Assembly (NCBI GenBank): GCA_017425765.1
Contig: JAFOXE010000192.1
Span: 1-7,500 of the forward strand
Origin: Paraprevotella sp.
GTDB taxonomy: Bacteria > Bacteroidota > Bacteroidia > Bacteroidales > Bacteroidaceae
Length of the DNA stretch: 7,500 nt
Direction of reading: 5' to 3'
Position numbers and translations under genes: made by a program. The notes under the pieces were generated by a model. That model saw only the letters and a program-made list of their open reading frames with translations. It had not been told where the DNA came from and searched no databases. Shown one piece after another: positions 1 to 5,714 of this stretch; position 1 is the stretch's first letter; every line of letters starts with the position of its first letter.

Positions 1-619
1 CCACGATACCAATCAGGTTTGAAGATAAATTCATTTTTTTATTCAACTGCATGTACAGTTCTGGATAACCCGGATACATACAAGTCTTGATACCGTTACT
101 TACAACTTGATAGTCACGACTGGCTCTTGCGTTCTCGTGTGTATACTCACGCACGCTTCTAAAAGCCAAGAAAGGCTGTAGTCGCAAGGTTGTAGCCGAA
201 TGAGCCTCCAACAAAGTATATCGTATAATGATACGATTTTCGTAATGTTGAAAAACTTGTTCCTTCTTCAACACTACGCCACCCACACGATATATTGTTG
301 TTGGAACTTGTTGGCAATCAAACTCTCTAATGTACTTATGACCGCGCGGACTAAAATTGTTGCCTTGATACTTGTGCAATCCTAAATTAAATTCCGCTCC
401 ATGCTGAATAACTGTTTCGTCTAATGACGATAACAGGACATGATTCTCATCGTCAAGTTCCGGAATAGGAACGACCAAAAGACCATGGTACTTTCTGATG
501 TTACAATCCACGATTGTAGAACAAGAATAAGCACCTGAACGATTGGATCTGAGCACCTCTTTCGGTAATGATTCCTCGAGATTTGTCATCAGCGTTTTGT
601 CAAATCGCAAATAACTCAT
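1..619 (-). CDS. Glycogen debranching enzyme, N-terminal part (partial; apparent frameshift at 34-40)
   Basis: This is the 5' end of a bacterial/archaeal-type glycogen debranching enzyme (GDE_N domain followed, outside the window, by an amylo-alpha-1,6-glucosidase GH-type domain). Such enzymes remove alpha-1,6 branches from glycogen or maltodextrin in the cytoplasm. I translated it by hand from the ATG at 617-619; 206 codons are visible. Family hallmarks are RSGAYSCSTI (residues 27-36), RKYHGLLV (42-49) and the HENR...RPF/QPFLAFR region (about 125-155), ending in CMYPGYPELYMQ (180-191). The start is the only Met just upstream of the conserved LEESLPKE segment. After residue 195 the in-frame translation (MNLSSNLIGIV) stops resembling the family. 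Adding one A to the A7 tract restores NEFIFKPDWYRG, which fits the conserved DWYR region. The gene is therefore either frameshifted, phase-variable, corrected by slippage, or affected by a sequence error. Family assignment is firm; the state of the gene is not. Confidence 0.88.
   Translation of the reverse strand, partial: MSYLRFDKTLMTNLEESLPKEVLRSNRSGAYSCSTIVDCNIRKYHGLLVVPIPELDDENHVLLSSLDETVIQHGAEFNLGLHKYQGNNFSPRGHKYIREFDCQQVPTTIYRVGGVVLKKEQVFQHYENRIIIRYTLLEAHSATTLRLQPFLAFRSVREYTHENARASRDYQVVSNGIKTCMYPGYPELYMQLNKKMNLSSNLIGIV
34..40 (-). other. A7 homopolymer with apparent -1 frame disruption inside the debranching enzyme gene
   Basis: The coding strand has seven consecutive A after an AAT codon (T7 on the plus strand). 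Read directly, codons 194-206 give KKMNLSSNLIGIV. If the tract held eight A, positions 33 to 1 would read N-E-F-I-F-K-P-D-W-Y-R-G, matching the DWYR signature expected here in GDE_N proteins. The other frame has no stop before the window edge, so truncation cannot be seen directly. Confidence 0.75.
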
Positions 620-677
620 AGTCTATTTATTAAGGTTTTTAGTTGTGTTTTCTCTTATGACTACATTTAGTCGTTCT

Positions 678-709
678 CAAAGTTAACAAATTCTAACCTT
701 ACACGGAAA
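678..709 (-). promoter_or_regulatory. Candidate promoter of the debranching enzyme gene
   Basis: On the minus strand TAACTTTG (678-685) matches the Bacteroidetes -7 consensus TAnnTTTG exactly. A weak -33 element (TTTC, 706-709) lies 20 bases upstream of it. The leader to the ATG at 619 would be about 50 bases. Confidence 0.5.
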
Positions 710-779
710 TATTTTCAACTTTTTATTTGAACTAAATCACAATTTTCCGGACATATTTTGCATAAATATCACGTTACGT

Positions 780-794
780 CTTGGCACTCCCAAG
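780..794. repeat. Inverted repeat CTTGG-N5-CCAAG, operator-like
   Basis: The arms CTTGG (780-784) and CCAAG (790-794) are perfect reverse complements separated by CACTC. The repeat overlaps the candidate -33 element and spacer of the regulator's promoter, a usual place for a repressor or autoregulatory site. It does not match the E. coli CRP (TGTGA-N6-TCACA) or FNR (TTGAT-N4-ATCAA) sites. The arms are short, so chance is possible. Confidence 0.25.
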
Positions 795-811
795 CAAATG
801 TCGTAATTTTG
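781..811 (+). promoter_or_regulatory. Candidate promoter of the Crp/Fnr-family gene
   Basis: TAATTTTG at 804-811 is an exact TAnnTTTG -7 match. TTGG at 781-784 is a near match to the -33 TTTG with a 19-base spacer. Transcription would start near 818, leaving a leader of about 34 bases. A 5-bp inverted repeat (780-794) lies between the two boxes. The rest of the 620-851 intergenic region is A+T-rich, and I see nothing else in it. Confidence 0.55.
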
Positions 812-851
812 TGCCGTAAAACATATTTTCAGCCTTTCATAAATATACATC

Positions 852-1553
852 ATGGCGAAGAAAGAAATAAACAAACAAGAAGTTCTTTCAAAAATGACCA
901 ACTTGTACGAGTCGTTAAACAATGAACAACGCGAACTGCTTGCTCATTGCATGACTATTGATGTATATAAGAAGAATGAAAATATATACAAAGAAGGCGA
1001 AACACCCAACCACCTATTGTGTCTTATCTCCGGAAAGGTGAAAATCTACAAAGATGGTGTAGGCGGTCGTAGTCAAATCATCCGCGTGTTGAAGCCTATC
1101 GAATACTTTGGCTACCGTGCTTCCTTTGCACAACAAAGTTTTGTAACGGCGGCAGCCGCATTCGAGCCATCTACCATTGCCAAAATACCAATGTCCATCA
1201 TTATTGATCTGATTCACGAGAACCCTCAGTTGGCATGGTTTTTCATTCAACAGCTATCCATCGACCTAGGAGTAGCAGACGAGCGTACCGTAAATCTTAC
1301 TCAAAAGCATATTCGTGGAAGATTGGCAGAATCACTGCTATTCCTCAAGGAAAGCTATGGGCAAGAAGAAGACGGATGCACCCTTAGTATCTATTTGTCA
1401 CGTGAGGATTTGGCTAATCTATCAAACATGACAACGTCAAACGCCATTCGCACATTATCTAATTTTGCCTCCGAAAAAATCATCGCCGTCGACGGACGTA
1501 AAATAAAAATCATTGACGAGGAAAAATTGGAGAAAATCTCACAAATCGGTTAA
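852..1553 (+). CDS. Crp/Fnr-family transcriptional regulator
   Basis: A 233-residue one-component DNA-binding regulator, a normal length for the family. The N-terminal cyclic-nucleotide-binding-like beta-roll spans about residues 20-125 (KNENIYKEGETPNHLLCLISGKVKIYK is typical). A dimerisation helix follows at about 125-160. The C-terminal winged helix-turn-helix covers about 160-225, with the recognition segment LSREDLANLSNMTTSNAIRT at 182-201. The phosphate-binding cassette region (YFGYRASFAQQSFVTAAAA, 85-103) lacks the GE...R-S/T pattern needed for cAMP in CRP. There is no FNR-type N-terminal cysteine cluster either (Cys only at 33, 57 and 176), so the effector cannot be read from sequence. 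The gene is transcribed divergently from the debranching enzyme and convergently with the lipid-kinase gene, only 11 bp away with no clear terminator between. The only well-placed start is the ATG at 852. Confidence 0.9.
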   Translation: MAKKEINKQEVLSKMTNLYESLNNEQRELLAHCMTIDVYKKNENIYKEGETPNHLLCLISGKVKIYKDGVGGRSQIIRVLKPIEYFGYRASFAQQSFVTAAAAFEPSTIAKIPMSIIIDLIHENPQLAWFFIQQLSIDLGVADERTVNLTQKHIRGRLAESLLFLKESYGQEEDGCTLSIYLSREDLANLSNMTTSNAIRTLSNFASEKIIAVDGRKIKIIDEEKLEKISQIG

Positions 1554-1564
1554 TAATCCTCCCA

Positions 1565-2503
1565 CTACATCGGGATGATGAAATCAATCCATTCTTGTTT
1601 TAAGCCGATCTCCATGGGCGTTTCCGCCTCACGCCAAACGCATCCATCCAAACTTACCAACGACTTCTCGTTGTCATAAAAATGTATACGATCGCGAGTT
1701 CGATATGCTTTTACATTTTTATGATTAAGAAAACGTCCCCATGCCAACATCCACAAACCTTCAAAAAGCTGTGTTACTTCGGGATGCGAAACGATGGACA
1801 CGTCCAACATACCATTATACGGCACGGCACTGGGTGTTTGACCATATCCGCGAGCGCTGCCGATACACACCGACATAATGCTACGGTTGATATCGGCATA
1901 ATTCACCTTCAAGTGCATTTTACTCTCCATACGGTGAAATAACATCAAGAAAGCTGATGAAAAGAACGATAAAGCGCTCATCTTCCAGAAGCGACGTGTT
2001 TCATGTCGTAGATTCATAATGTTTGCCACCAACCCCACGTTCACACAGTTCAAAAAGAACCTCTTCTTCGACTCACCTTCTACAGGTTTAGTTTCACAAA
2101 AGCCCACATCCACTTTTCGTATGCGACGTGCGATAAGACTATCTATAGCATATTTATAATCATCTTCCTCAAGGCCCCAAAAATGAGCAAAATCGTTGGC
2201 CCACCCGTTAGGAATTACACCGAGAGCCATACGCTTGCGCGCCTCGTCACTCACCGAAAGCACCCCGTTTAAGGCACGATTAAGAGCAGCATCTCCACCC
2301 ACGATTACCAGAGTAGAATATCCGTTCATTGCCAACATGGCCGCTAATCGTTCTGTAGATTCTGCACTTTCACTTTGAATGAAGTCATACTCTACGTGTT
2401 TCTCTTCTAAATATTCACGAATAGCCTTCCAGCGCTTATGCGGATTTCTAACTCCTTCTTTTGGGCAGTAGATTATACCCCATCTTGACTTCTCGATATT
2501 CAT
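1565..2503 (-). CDS. Diacylglycerol kinase / YegS-LCB5 family lipid kinase-like protein
   Basis: A 312-residue cytosolic, probably membrane-associated protein of the DAGK_cat (DgkB/YegS/sphingosine-kinase) family, which phosphorylates diacylglycerol or related lipids with ATP. The nucleotide-binding region reads VIVGGDAALNRALNG (66-80) and GVIPNGWANDFA (95-106). The C-terminal half carries GYGQTPSAVPYNGMLDVSIVSHPE (219-242) and SLDGCVWREAETP (284-296), typical of the two-domain fold. Three signature positions differ from the textbook family: GGDGT is GGDAA, the G-T-x-N-D threonine is W101, and the DGE motif that supplies the catalytic Glu in DgkB/YegS is DGC (C288). Activity or substrate may therefore differ; some Bacteroidetes relatives may share these changes. 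The gene lies 65 bp downstream of miaA on the same strand but has its own promoter candidate. Confidence 0.88.
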   Translation of the reverse strand: MNIEKSRWGIIYCPKEGVRNPHKRWKAIREYLEEKHVEYDFIQSESAESTERLAAMLAMNGYSTLVIVGGDAALNRALNGVLSVSDEARKRMALGVIPNGWANDFAHFWGLEEDDYKYAIDSLIARRIRKVDVGFCETKPVEGESKKRFFLNCVNVGLVANIMNLRHETRRFWKMSALSFFSSAFLMLFHRMESKMHLKVNYADINRSIMSVCIGSARGYGQTPSAVPYNGMLDVSIVSHPEVTQLFEGLWMLAWGRFLNHKNVKAYRTRDRIHFYDNEKSLVSLDGCVWREAETPMEIGLKQEWIDFIIPM

Positions 2504-2520
2504 ATCTATGCTTTTACCTA

Positions 2521-2550
2521 CAAAAATATACTATTTTTTGTATTTTCAAC
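2521..2550 (-). promoter_or_regulatory. Candidate promoter of the lipid-kinase-family gene
   Basis: The minus strand has TATTTTTG (2521-2528), an exact TAnnTTTG match. GTTG (2547-2550), one mismatch from TTTG, lies 18 bases upstream of it. The predicted leader before the ATG at 2503 is only about 10-15 bases. The -7 box is one arm of an imperfect A+T-rich palindrome at 2521-2540. The site fills the 65-bp gap after miaA, so the gene can be transcribed apart from miaA. Confidence 0.5.
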
Positions 2551-2568
2551 TCATCCCAATGTTTTTTT

Positions 2569-3492
2569 CTAACCTCCTTGTGCATACAACTCTTGTATGC
2601 GTGACACCTTCTCGGCCATAGACAATGTACCGTCAATCCAATGAATTGTGATACCACGACGCTCCATTCCTCTAAACCATGTCATCTGCCTCTTTGCAAA
2701 TTGATGAATGGCAATTTCCAGTTGACGCACCATCTCATTGTACGAAAGTTCCCCTATTATATATAAGGTAAGGAATTTATACTCCAAGCCATAATAAATC
2801 AGATCTTCCTCCGTCAGTCCGCGTGCCATTAAAGTTCGCACTTCATCCACCATTCCTTCTTCCAAGCGCATATGCAATCGGCGAGATATCCGTTCTCGGC
2901 GCACCTCACGATCCACATCAATTCCCACCACCAAACTATTCATCTTCGGGAACGGACGTTCATCTATTTTATGCTCTTGATAATATTCTTCGATTTCTAT
3001 GGCACGAATGGCACGTTTTGCCGTATCCACATCCGTGGTATTATGCAGACGTTTATAACCGGACAGAATTTCGGTTAGTTCCACAAGCGATTTATCGGCC
3101 AACGAAGCTCTCAACTCGGCATTTTCCGGCACGGGTACCAAACGATAACTCCTCAACACAGACTCTATATACAATCCGGTGCCTCCACACAACAAAGGCA
3201 ATCGGCCGCGCGCTGTTACATCATCGTAGACCTGCAAAAAATCGCGTTGAAACTCAAACACATTATACTTATATCCTGGCTCAGCAATGTCGATTAAGTG
3301 ATAAGGCACCTGTTTGCCGTCCACCACATAGTCGGCCAAATCTTTACCCGTTCCAATATCCATTGCACGATATACCTGCCTACTATCGGCACTGATAATT
3401 TCTGCATCCGTAACAGCAGCATAGGCGGCTGCCACAGAAGTTTTACCTGAGGCCGTAGGGCCTAGCAGTGTTATCATATTGTATGTGCTCAT
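2569..3492 (-). CDS. miaA: tRNA dimethylallyltransferase (MiaA)
   Basis: A 307-residue enzyme that transfers a dimethylallyl group from DMAPP to N6 of adenosine 37 in tRNAs reading UNN codons, the first step toward ms2i6A. The motifs are Walker A GPTASGKT (11-18), the substrate loop DSRQVYRAMDIGTGK (36-50), CGGTGLYIES (102-111), the RAIRAIEI helix, and QFAKRQMTWFR near the C-terminus (about 265-275). Length is normal. The GTGKD form of the substrate loop (more often GTAKP) is that of the Bacteroidales paralogue which, from memory, often coexists with a second miaA; no second copy is in this window. The start is the first Met, five residues before Met6. Upstream is TATCTTTA (3536-3543), one mismatch from the -7 consensus, but with no good -33. 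Confidence 0.96.
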   Translation of the reverse strand: MSTYNMITLLGPTASGKTSVAAAYAAVTDAEIISADSRQVYRAMDIGTGKDLADYVVDGKQVPYHLIDIAEPGYKYNVFEFQRDFLQVYDDVTARGRLPLLCGGTGLYIESVLRSYRLVPVPENAELRASLADKSLVELTEILSGYKRLHNTTDVDTAKRAIRAIEIEEYYQEHKIDERPFPKMNSLVVGIDVDREVRRERISRRLHMRLEEGMVDEVRTLMARGLTEEDLIYYGLEYKFLTLYIIGELSYNEMVRQLEIAIHQFAKRQMTWFRGMERRGITIHWIDGTLSMAEKVSRIQELYAQGG

Positions 3493-3535
3493 CGTCTTAT
3501 TTCAACTGAATTAAGCTTATATTCTTTTCATTTTG

Positions 3536-3543
3536 TAAAGATA
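3536..3543 (-). promoter_or_regulatory. Weak -7-like box upstream of miaA
   Basis: TATCTTTA on the minus strand is one base from TAnnTTTG and lies about 45 bases before the miaA ATG. No TTTG-like -33 is found at the right distance. A promoter is expected here because a strong terminator closes the upstream operon. Confidence 0.3.
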
Positions 3544-3610
3544 AGAATTATAAGTTTACGATGTTTCTACTTAGTTGTTTTTTTCTGATTTTCCGCACGT
3601 CTTCACCCCA

Positions 3611-3654
3611 TAAAAAACACACGATGGTGTAAAGGGGCTCTACACCATCGTGTG
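3611..3654 (-). terminator. Rho-independent terminator of the TM2-DUF2752-DUF4870-M48 operon
   Basis: Perfect 14-bp inverted repeat: arm 3618-3631 (CACACGATGGTGTA) and arm 3641-3654 (TACACCATCGTGTG) with a 9-base loop. On the minus strand the stem is followed directly by TTTTTTA (3617-3611). It lies 57 bases past the M48 stop codon and before miaA, so it separates the two transcription units. Confidence 0.88.
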
Positions 3655-3663
3655 AATGGAACA

Positions 3664-3702
3664 AGGCGTACAGGTGGATCCTCCACACCTACGTCTCTTT
3701 TT
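3664..3702 (+). terminator. Second hairpin with plus-strand T-tract, terminator-like
   Basis: Left arm AGGCGTA (3664-3670) plus GGTG (3673-3676) pairs with CACC (3686-3689) plus TACGTCT (3690-3696). There is one G-T wobble, a CA bulge and a 9-base loop; CTTTTT follows (3697-3702). The T-tract makes it a terminator on the plus strand, yet no plus-strand gene leads into it. It could block antisense transcription, end a small RNA, or act as a 3' stabilising stem in the minus-strand mRNA. Confidence 0.4.
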
Positions 3703-3711
3703 ATGCTCAAT

Positions 3712-4533
3712 CTAGTTGTCTTTTCCTATTGATTTTGAAGCACTTATACTTTTCCCAAAATAACGTTTCATCCGTTTCCAAGCCTCTGTGCTTATCACCG
3801 AACTTTTTTCCTTCATTTCACACTCTTTCATGGCCATACGCAACGTGGCTATCCTATGTTCCCAATTCGGATGAGTAGACATCCATTCGGGCACATAGCC
3901 ATCGCCGTCTTCCGACATGCGTTGCATAAAGCGCACCATGCCTTCTGGATTTATTCCGGCATTACATAAATAAGCCACTGAAGTGCAATCCGCTTCGGTT
4001 TCCTGTTCTCTACTATAGAAAGAAGAGGCCAAAATCTTAGTCAGTTCAGCTAATTGTTCTCCATTACCACTCATTGTAATGAAGAAAAGCGAAAGACCCA
4101 ATTCCTTCTTCACCGTGCTCCATACATGATTTTTTTGGATGTGTGCCAACTCATGCGCCAACACTCCGGCCAATTCTTCCTCGTCAACACTGTTCGAAAT
4201 CAAAGCACTATGCACCACTATATAGCGGTCTGGCCCGGCAAAAGCATTCTCCTCACTCGCACGTACTACGCGCAACTTTATGCTATCGCGCACCAATCCG
4301 TTGGTTTCACATAACCGTGTGAGCAAATCATCCACTGGATCCACAACATCCTTATCCTCTATTTCACGATATTGCGAGCTATAACTAAGCCACACCAACT
4401 TACCCAAATAGCGTTCCACTTGGGCACGATCTATTGGCACCATAGACACCCAATCTACCTGCAGCAAGGAATAGAACACACTTAGGAACAATAACGCAGA
4501 TACCAAAATCTGCCTCAACAACTTACCGATCAT
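3712..4533 (-). CDS. M48-family zinc metalloprotease, membrane-anchored or exported
   Basis: A 273-residue protein with an N-terminal hydrophobic segment (about residues 7-24) that can act as signal anchor or signal peptide; no lipobox Cys is present. The catalytic domain has HELAH (127-131), with the two His ligands and the catalytic Glu. A downstream E-T-E-A-D segment (178-182) fits the ExxAD third-ligand motif, and STHPNWEHRI (219-228) is the usual M48 C-terminal motif. Relatives include BepA, LoiP, HtpX and Oma1, which work in envelope protein quality control. I chose the ATG at 4531-4533 rather than the longer frame from 4575. It forms an ATGA overlap with the preceding stop, and the 14 extra residues would sit inside the upstream gene just ahead of the hydrophobic segment. 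It is the last gene of the four-gene operon and is followed by a strong terminator. The substrate is unknown. Confidence 0.9.
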   Translation of the reverse strand: MIGKLLRQILVSALLFLSVFYSLLQVDWVSMVPIDRAQVERYLGKLVWLSYSSQYREIEDKDVVDPVDDLLTRLCETNGLVRDSIKLRVVRASEENAFAGPDRYIVVHSALISNSVDEEELAGVLAHELAHIQKNHVWSTVKKELGLSLFFITMSGNGEQLAELTKILASSFYSREQETEADCTSVAYLCNAGINPEGMVRFMQRMSEDGDGYVPEWMSTHPNWEHRIATLRMAMKECEMKEKSSVISTEAWKRMKRYFGKSISASKSIGKDN

Positions 4534-4946
4534 GGCTTGCAGAATATATCGGTTAATACTCCGTAGACATACCACTGCGGACTTGCCCCTTTTCTGATAT
4601 TTGAGGCCGTGGCTGCCGTAGCTATCAAGTCTATGAAATTATAAATTAAAACGGTAATCAAGAAAGCAATATATGTGGAGCCAAAAGCAAGAGGACCAAG
4701 GAATATGGCCACCGTCCACCACCACAATACATTATTTACAAGAAATTGACCCAACTGCGAGAACATGGCTTGCATACAATGCCATCGTACAAAATAGGTG
4801 TCGCGCCGATGGACATAATTAAAGAAAAACATAGCCAATAGATTGAGAAACGGGAAGGGCAACCCCACCACACTTACAAGCAGCGACACAAGATAGCTGT
4901 TCGAGGCCTTTTCACGTTCAGCAAAACTCGGAGAGCACACGTTCAT
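4530..4946 (-). CDS. DUF4870/Tic20-like small membrane protein
   Basis: A 138-residue integral membrane protein. Hydrophobic segments lie at about residues 19-43, 65-86 and 89-112. Between the first two is a basic loop, YVHRRDTYFVRWHCMQAMFSQ (44-64), containing the RxHxxQA-type motif characteristic of DUF4870 and Tic20-like proteins, where a conserved His and Gln follow a short charged loop. No enzymatic residues are evident and the biochemical role of the family is not established. It overlaps the DUF2752 gene upstream by ATGA (4943-4946) and the protease gene downstream by ATGA (4530-4533). Its translation is therefore probably coupled to both. Family assignment rests on the loop motif and topology, so it is moderately secure. 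Confidence 0.75.
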   Translation of the reverse strand: MNVCSPSFAEREKASNSYLVSLLVSVVGLPFPFLNLLAMFFFNYVHRRDTYFVRWHCMQAMFSQLGQFLVNNVLWWWTVAIFLGPLAFGSTYIAFLITVLIYNFIDLIATAATASNIRKGASPQWYVYGVLTDIFCKP

Positions 4947-5347
4947 AATCCTTTATATATATTCCAAATCATATTCAAAAACATGAGTAAGACAAACGTC
5001 CAAAATACGAGTTTGCGTTGCAAAAACTTCTCACTGCGGGCATAGCACAATGCAAAAGTAGGACGTCTTCGCACAGCATCCACCAACCACCAAAACGGGA
5101 GTATAAACATTACCACATAGGCCAATAAACCTAACGGATTCAACAACAAGGATTGCCACAATCGGCCATTCACGATCAATATTATGGCGCGTGTGGTGCC
5201 ACATGCCGGACAGGGAATTCCGGTGACATTCTTAAACAAACACGGCGTGAATCCGAAACCGTCTGTTGTATAAAGGGCATAAAAAAGCCACACATAACCT
5301 ATCAGGGCCAATGCACCAAGTATTATGTATGGCTTAAAAACGTTCAT
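4943..5347 (-). CDS. DUF2752 domain membrane protein with C-CPxCG motif
   Basis: A 134-residue membrane protein. It has a hydrophobic segment at about residues 7-27, then the DUF2752 signature C36-L-F-K-N-V-T-G-I-P-C46-P-A-C49-G-T-T-R53, then two more hydrophobic stretches at about 64-90 and 113-130. The three cysteines could bind metal or form disulfides; no function is established for the family. The ATG at 5345-5347 begins two bases after the TM2 stop codon. The gene ends in an ATGA overlap with the DUF4870 gene, so it is the second gene of a tight operon. Family identity is clear from the GIPCPACGTTRA block; the role is inferred only as membrane-associated. Confidence 0.85.
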   Translation of the reverse strand: MNVFKPYIILGALALIGYVWLFYALYTTDGFGFTPCLFKNVTGIPCPACGTTRAIILIVNGRLWQSLLLNPLGLLAYVVMFILPFWWLVDAVRRRPTFALCYARSEKFLQRKLVFWTFVLLMFLNMIWNIYKGL

Positions 5348-5349
5348 CC

Positions 5350-5682
5350 TTACAAATATCTAAACTGCGCAATATTATTCTGACGCGTAGCCTCCATAAT
5401 CAAGAACAAGTCGACAATAGCCCACACACCAAAACCGCCACATGTAATCAATTTGAGCACACCCAACATGGTATCACCTATATAAAAACGATCAACACCT
5501 AAACTTCCGACAAAAAGAGAAAGAATAAGTGAAATCATGGGATCCTTGAACTGCATAAACTGAATACTCGCCCATTTGGAATCATCCATCAACTCCAAAC
5601 TTGATTTGATTGACAATAATTGTTCTTGTGGCAAATACTTGCCATTCATCATAATAAATTGATCTACTTTATTTTGATCCAT
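5350..5682 (-). CDS. TM2 domain protein
   Basis: A 110-residue protein with a soluble N-terminal part (about residues 1-45) and a TM2 domain at about 46-97. KDP (47-49) begins the first transmembrane helix, GVDRFYIGD (62-70) forms the conserved turn, and LKLITCGGFGVWAIVDLFLI (76-95) is the second helix. TM2 proteins are small two-helix membrane proteins of unknown molecular role. The frame extends upstream to 5829, but I use the ATG at 5680-5682. From there on the sequence matches the usual Bacteroidales form (MDQNKVD...NGKY), and the extension would overlap the upstream gene by 67 bases. It is the first gene of the operon. The 80-base gap upstream has a weak -7 box and no hairpin, so readthrough from the Gate gene remains possible. 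Confidence 0.88.
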   Translation of the reverse strand: MDQNKVDQFIMMNGKYLPQEQLLSIKSSLELMDDSKWASIQFMQFKDPMISLILSLFVGSLGVDRFYIGDTMLGVLKLITCGGFGVWAIVDLFLIMEATRQNNIAQFRYL

Positions 5683-5714
5683 GATTAAAATATATTTATG
5701 TGTAATTACCTCAA

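Noticed and set aside
200..385. Plus-strand 61-codon frame inside the debranching enzyme gene
   Set aside because: The minus strand here encodes a continuous family-matching protein, and this frame has no features of its own.
620..851. Classical CRP or FNR binding sites in the divergent region
   Set aside because: I found no TGTGA-N6-TCACA or TTGAT-N4-ATCAA pattern; only the short CTTGG/CCAAG repeat stands out.
737..922. Minus-strand 61-codon frame covering the regulator's promoter and start
   Set aside because: It overlaps the start of the Crp/Fnr-family gene and the promoter elements, and its translation shows no domain.
2571..2576. AGGAGG-like sequence on the minus strand as a ribosome binding site
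   Set aside because: It is the end of miaA (codons for Gly-Gly) and lies about 65 bases before the next start codon, too far to act.
2823..3395. Plus-strand 190-codon open frame antisense to miaA
   Set aside because: It lies wholly inside the clear MiaA coding region on the other strand, and its His/Pro/Tyr-rich translation has no recognisable domain; it is a shadow frame.
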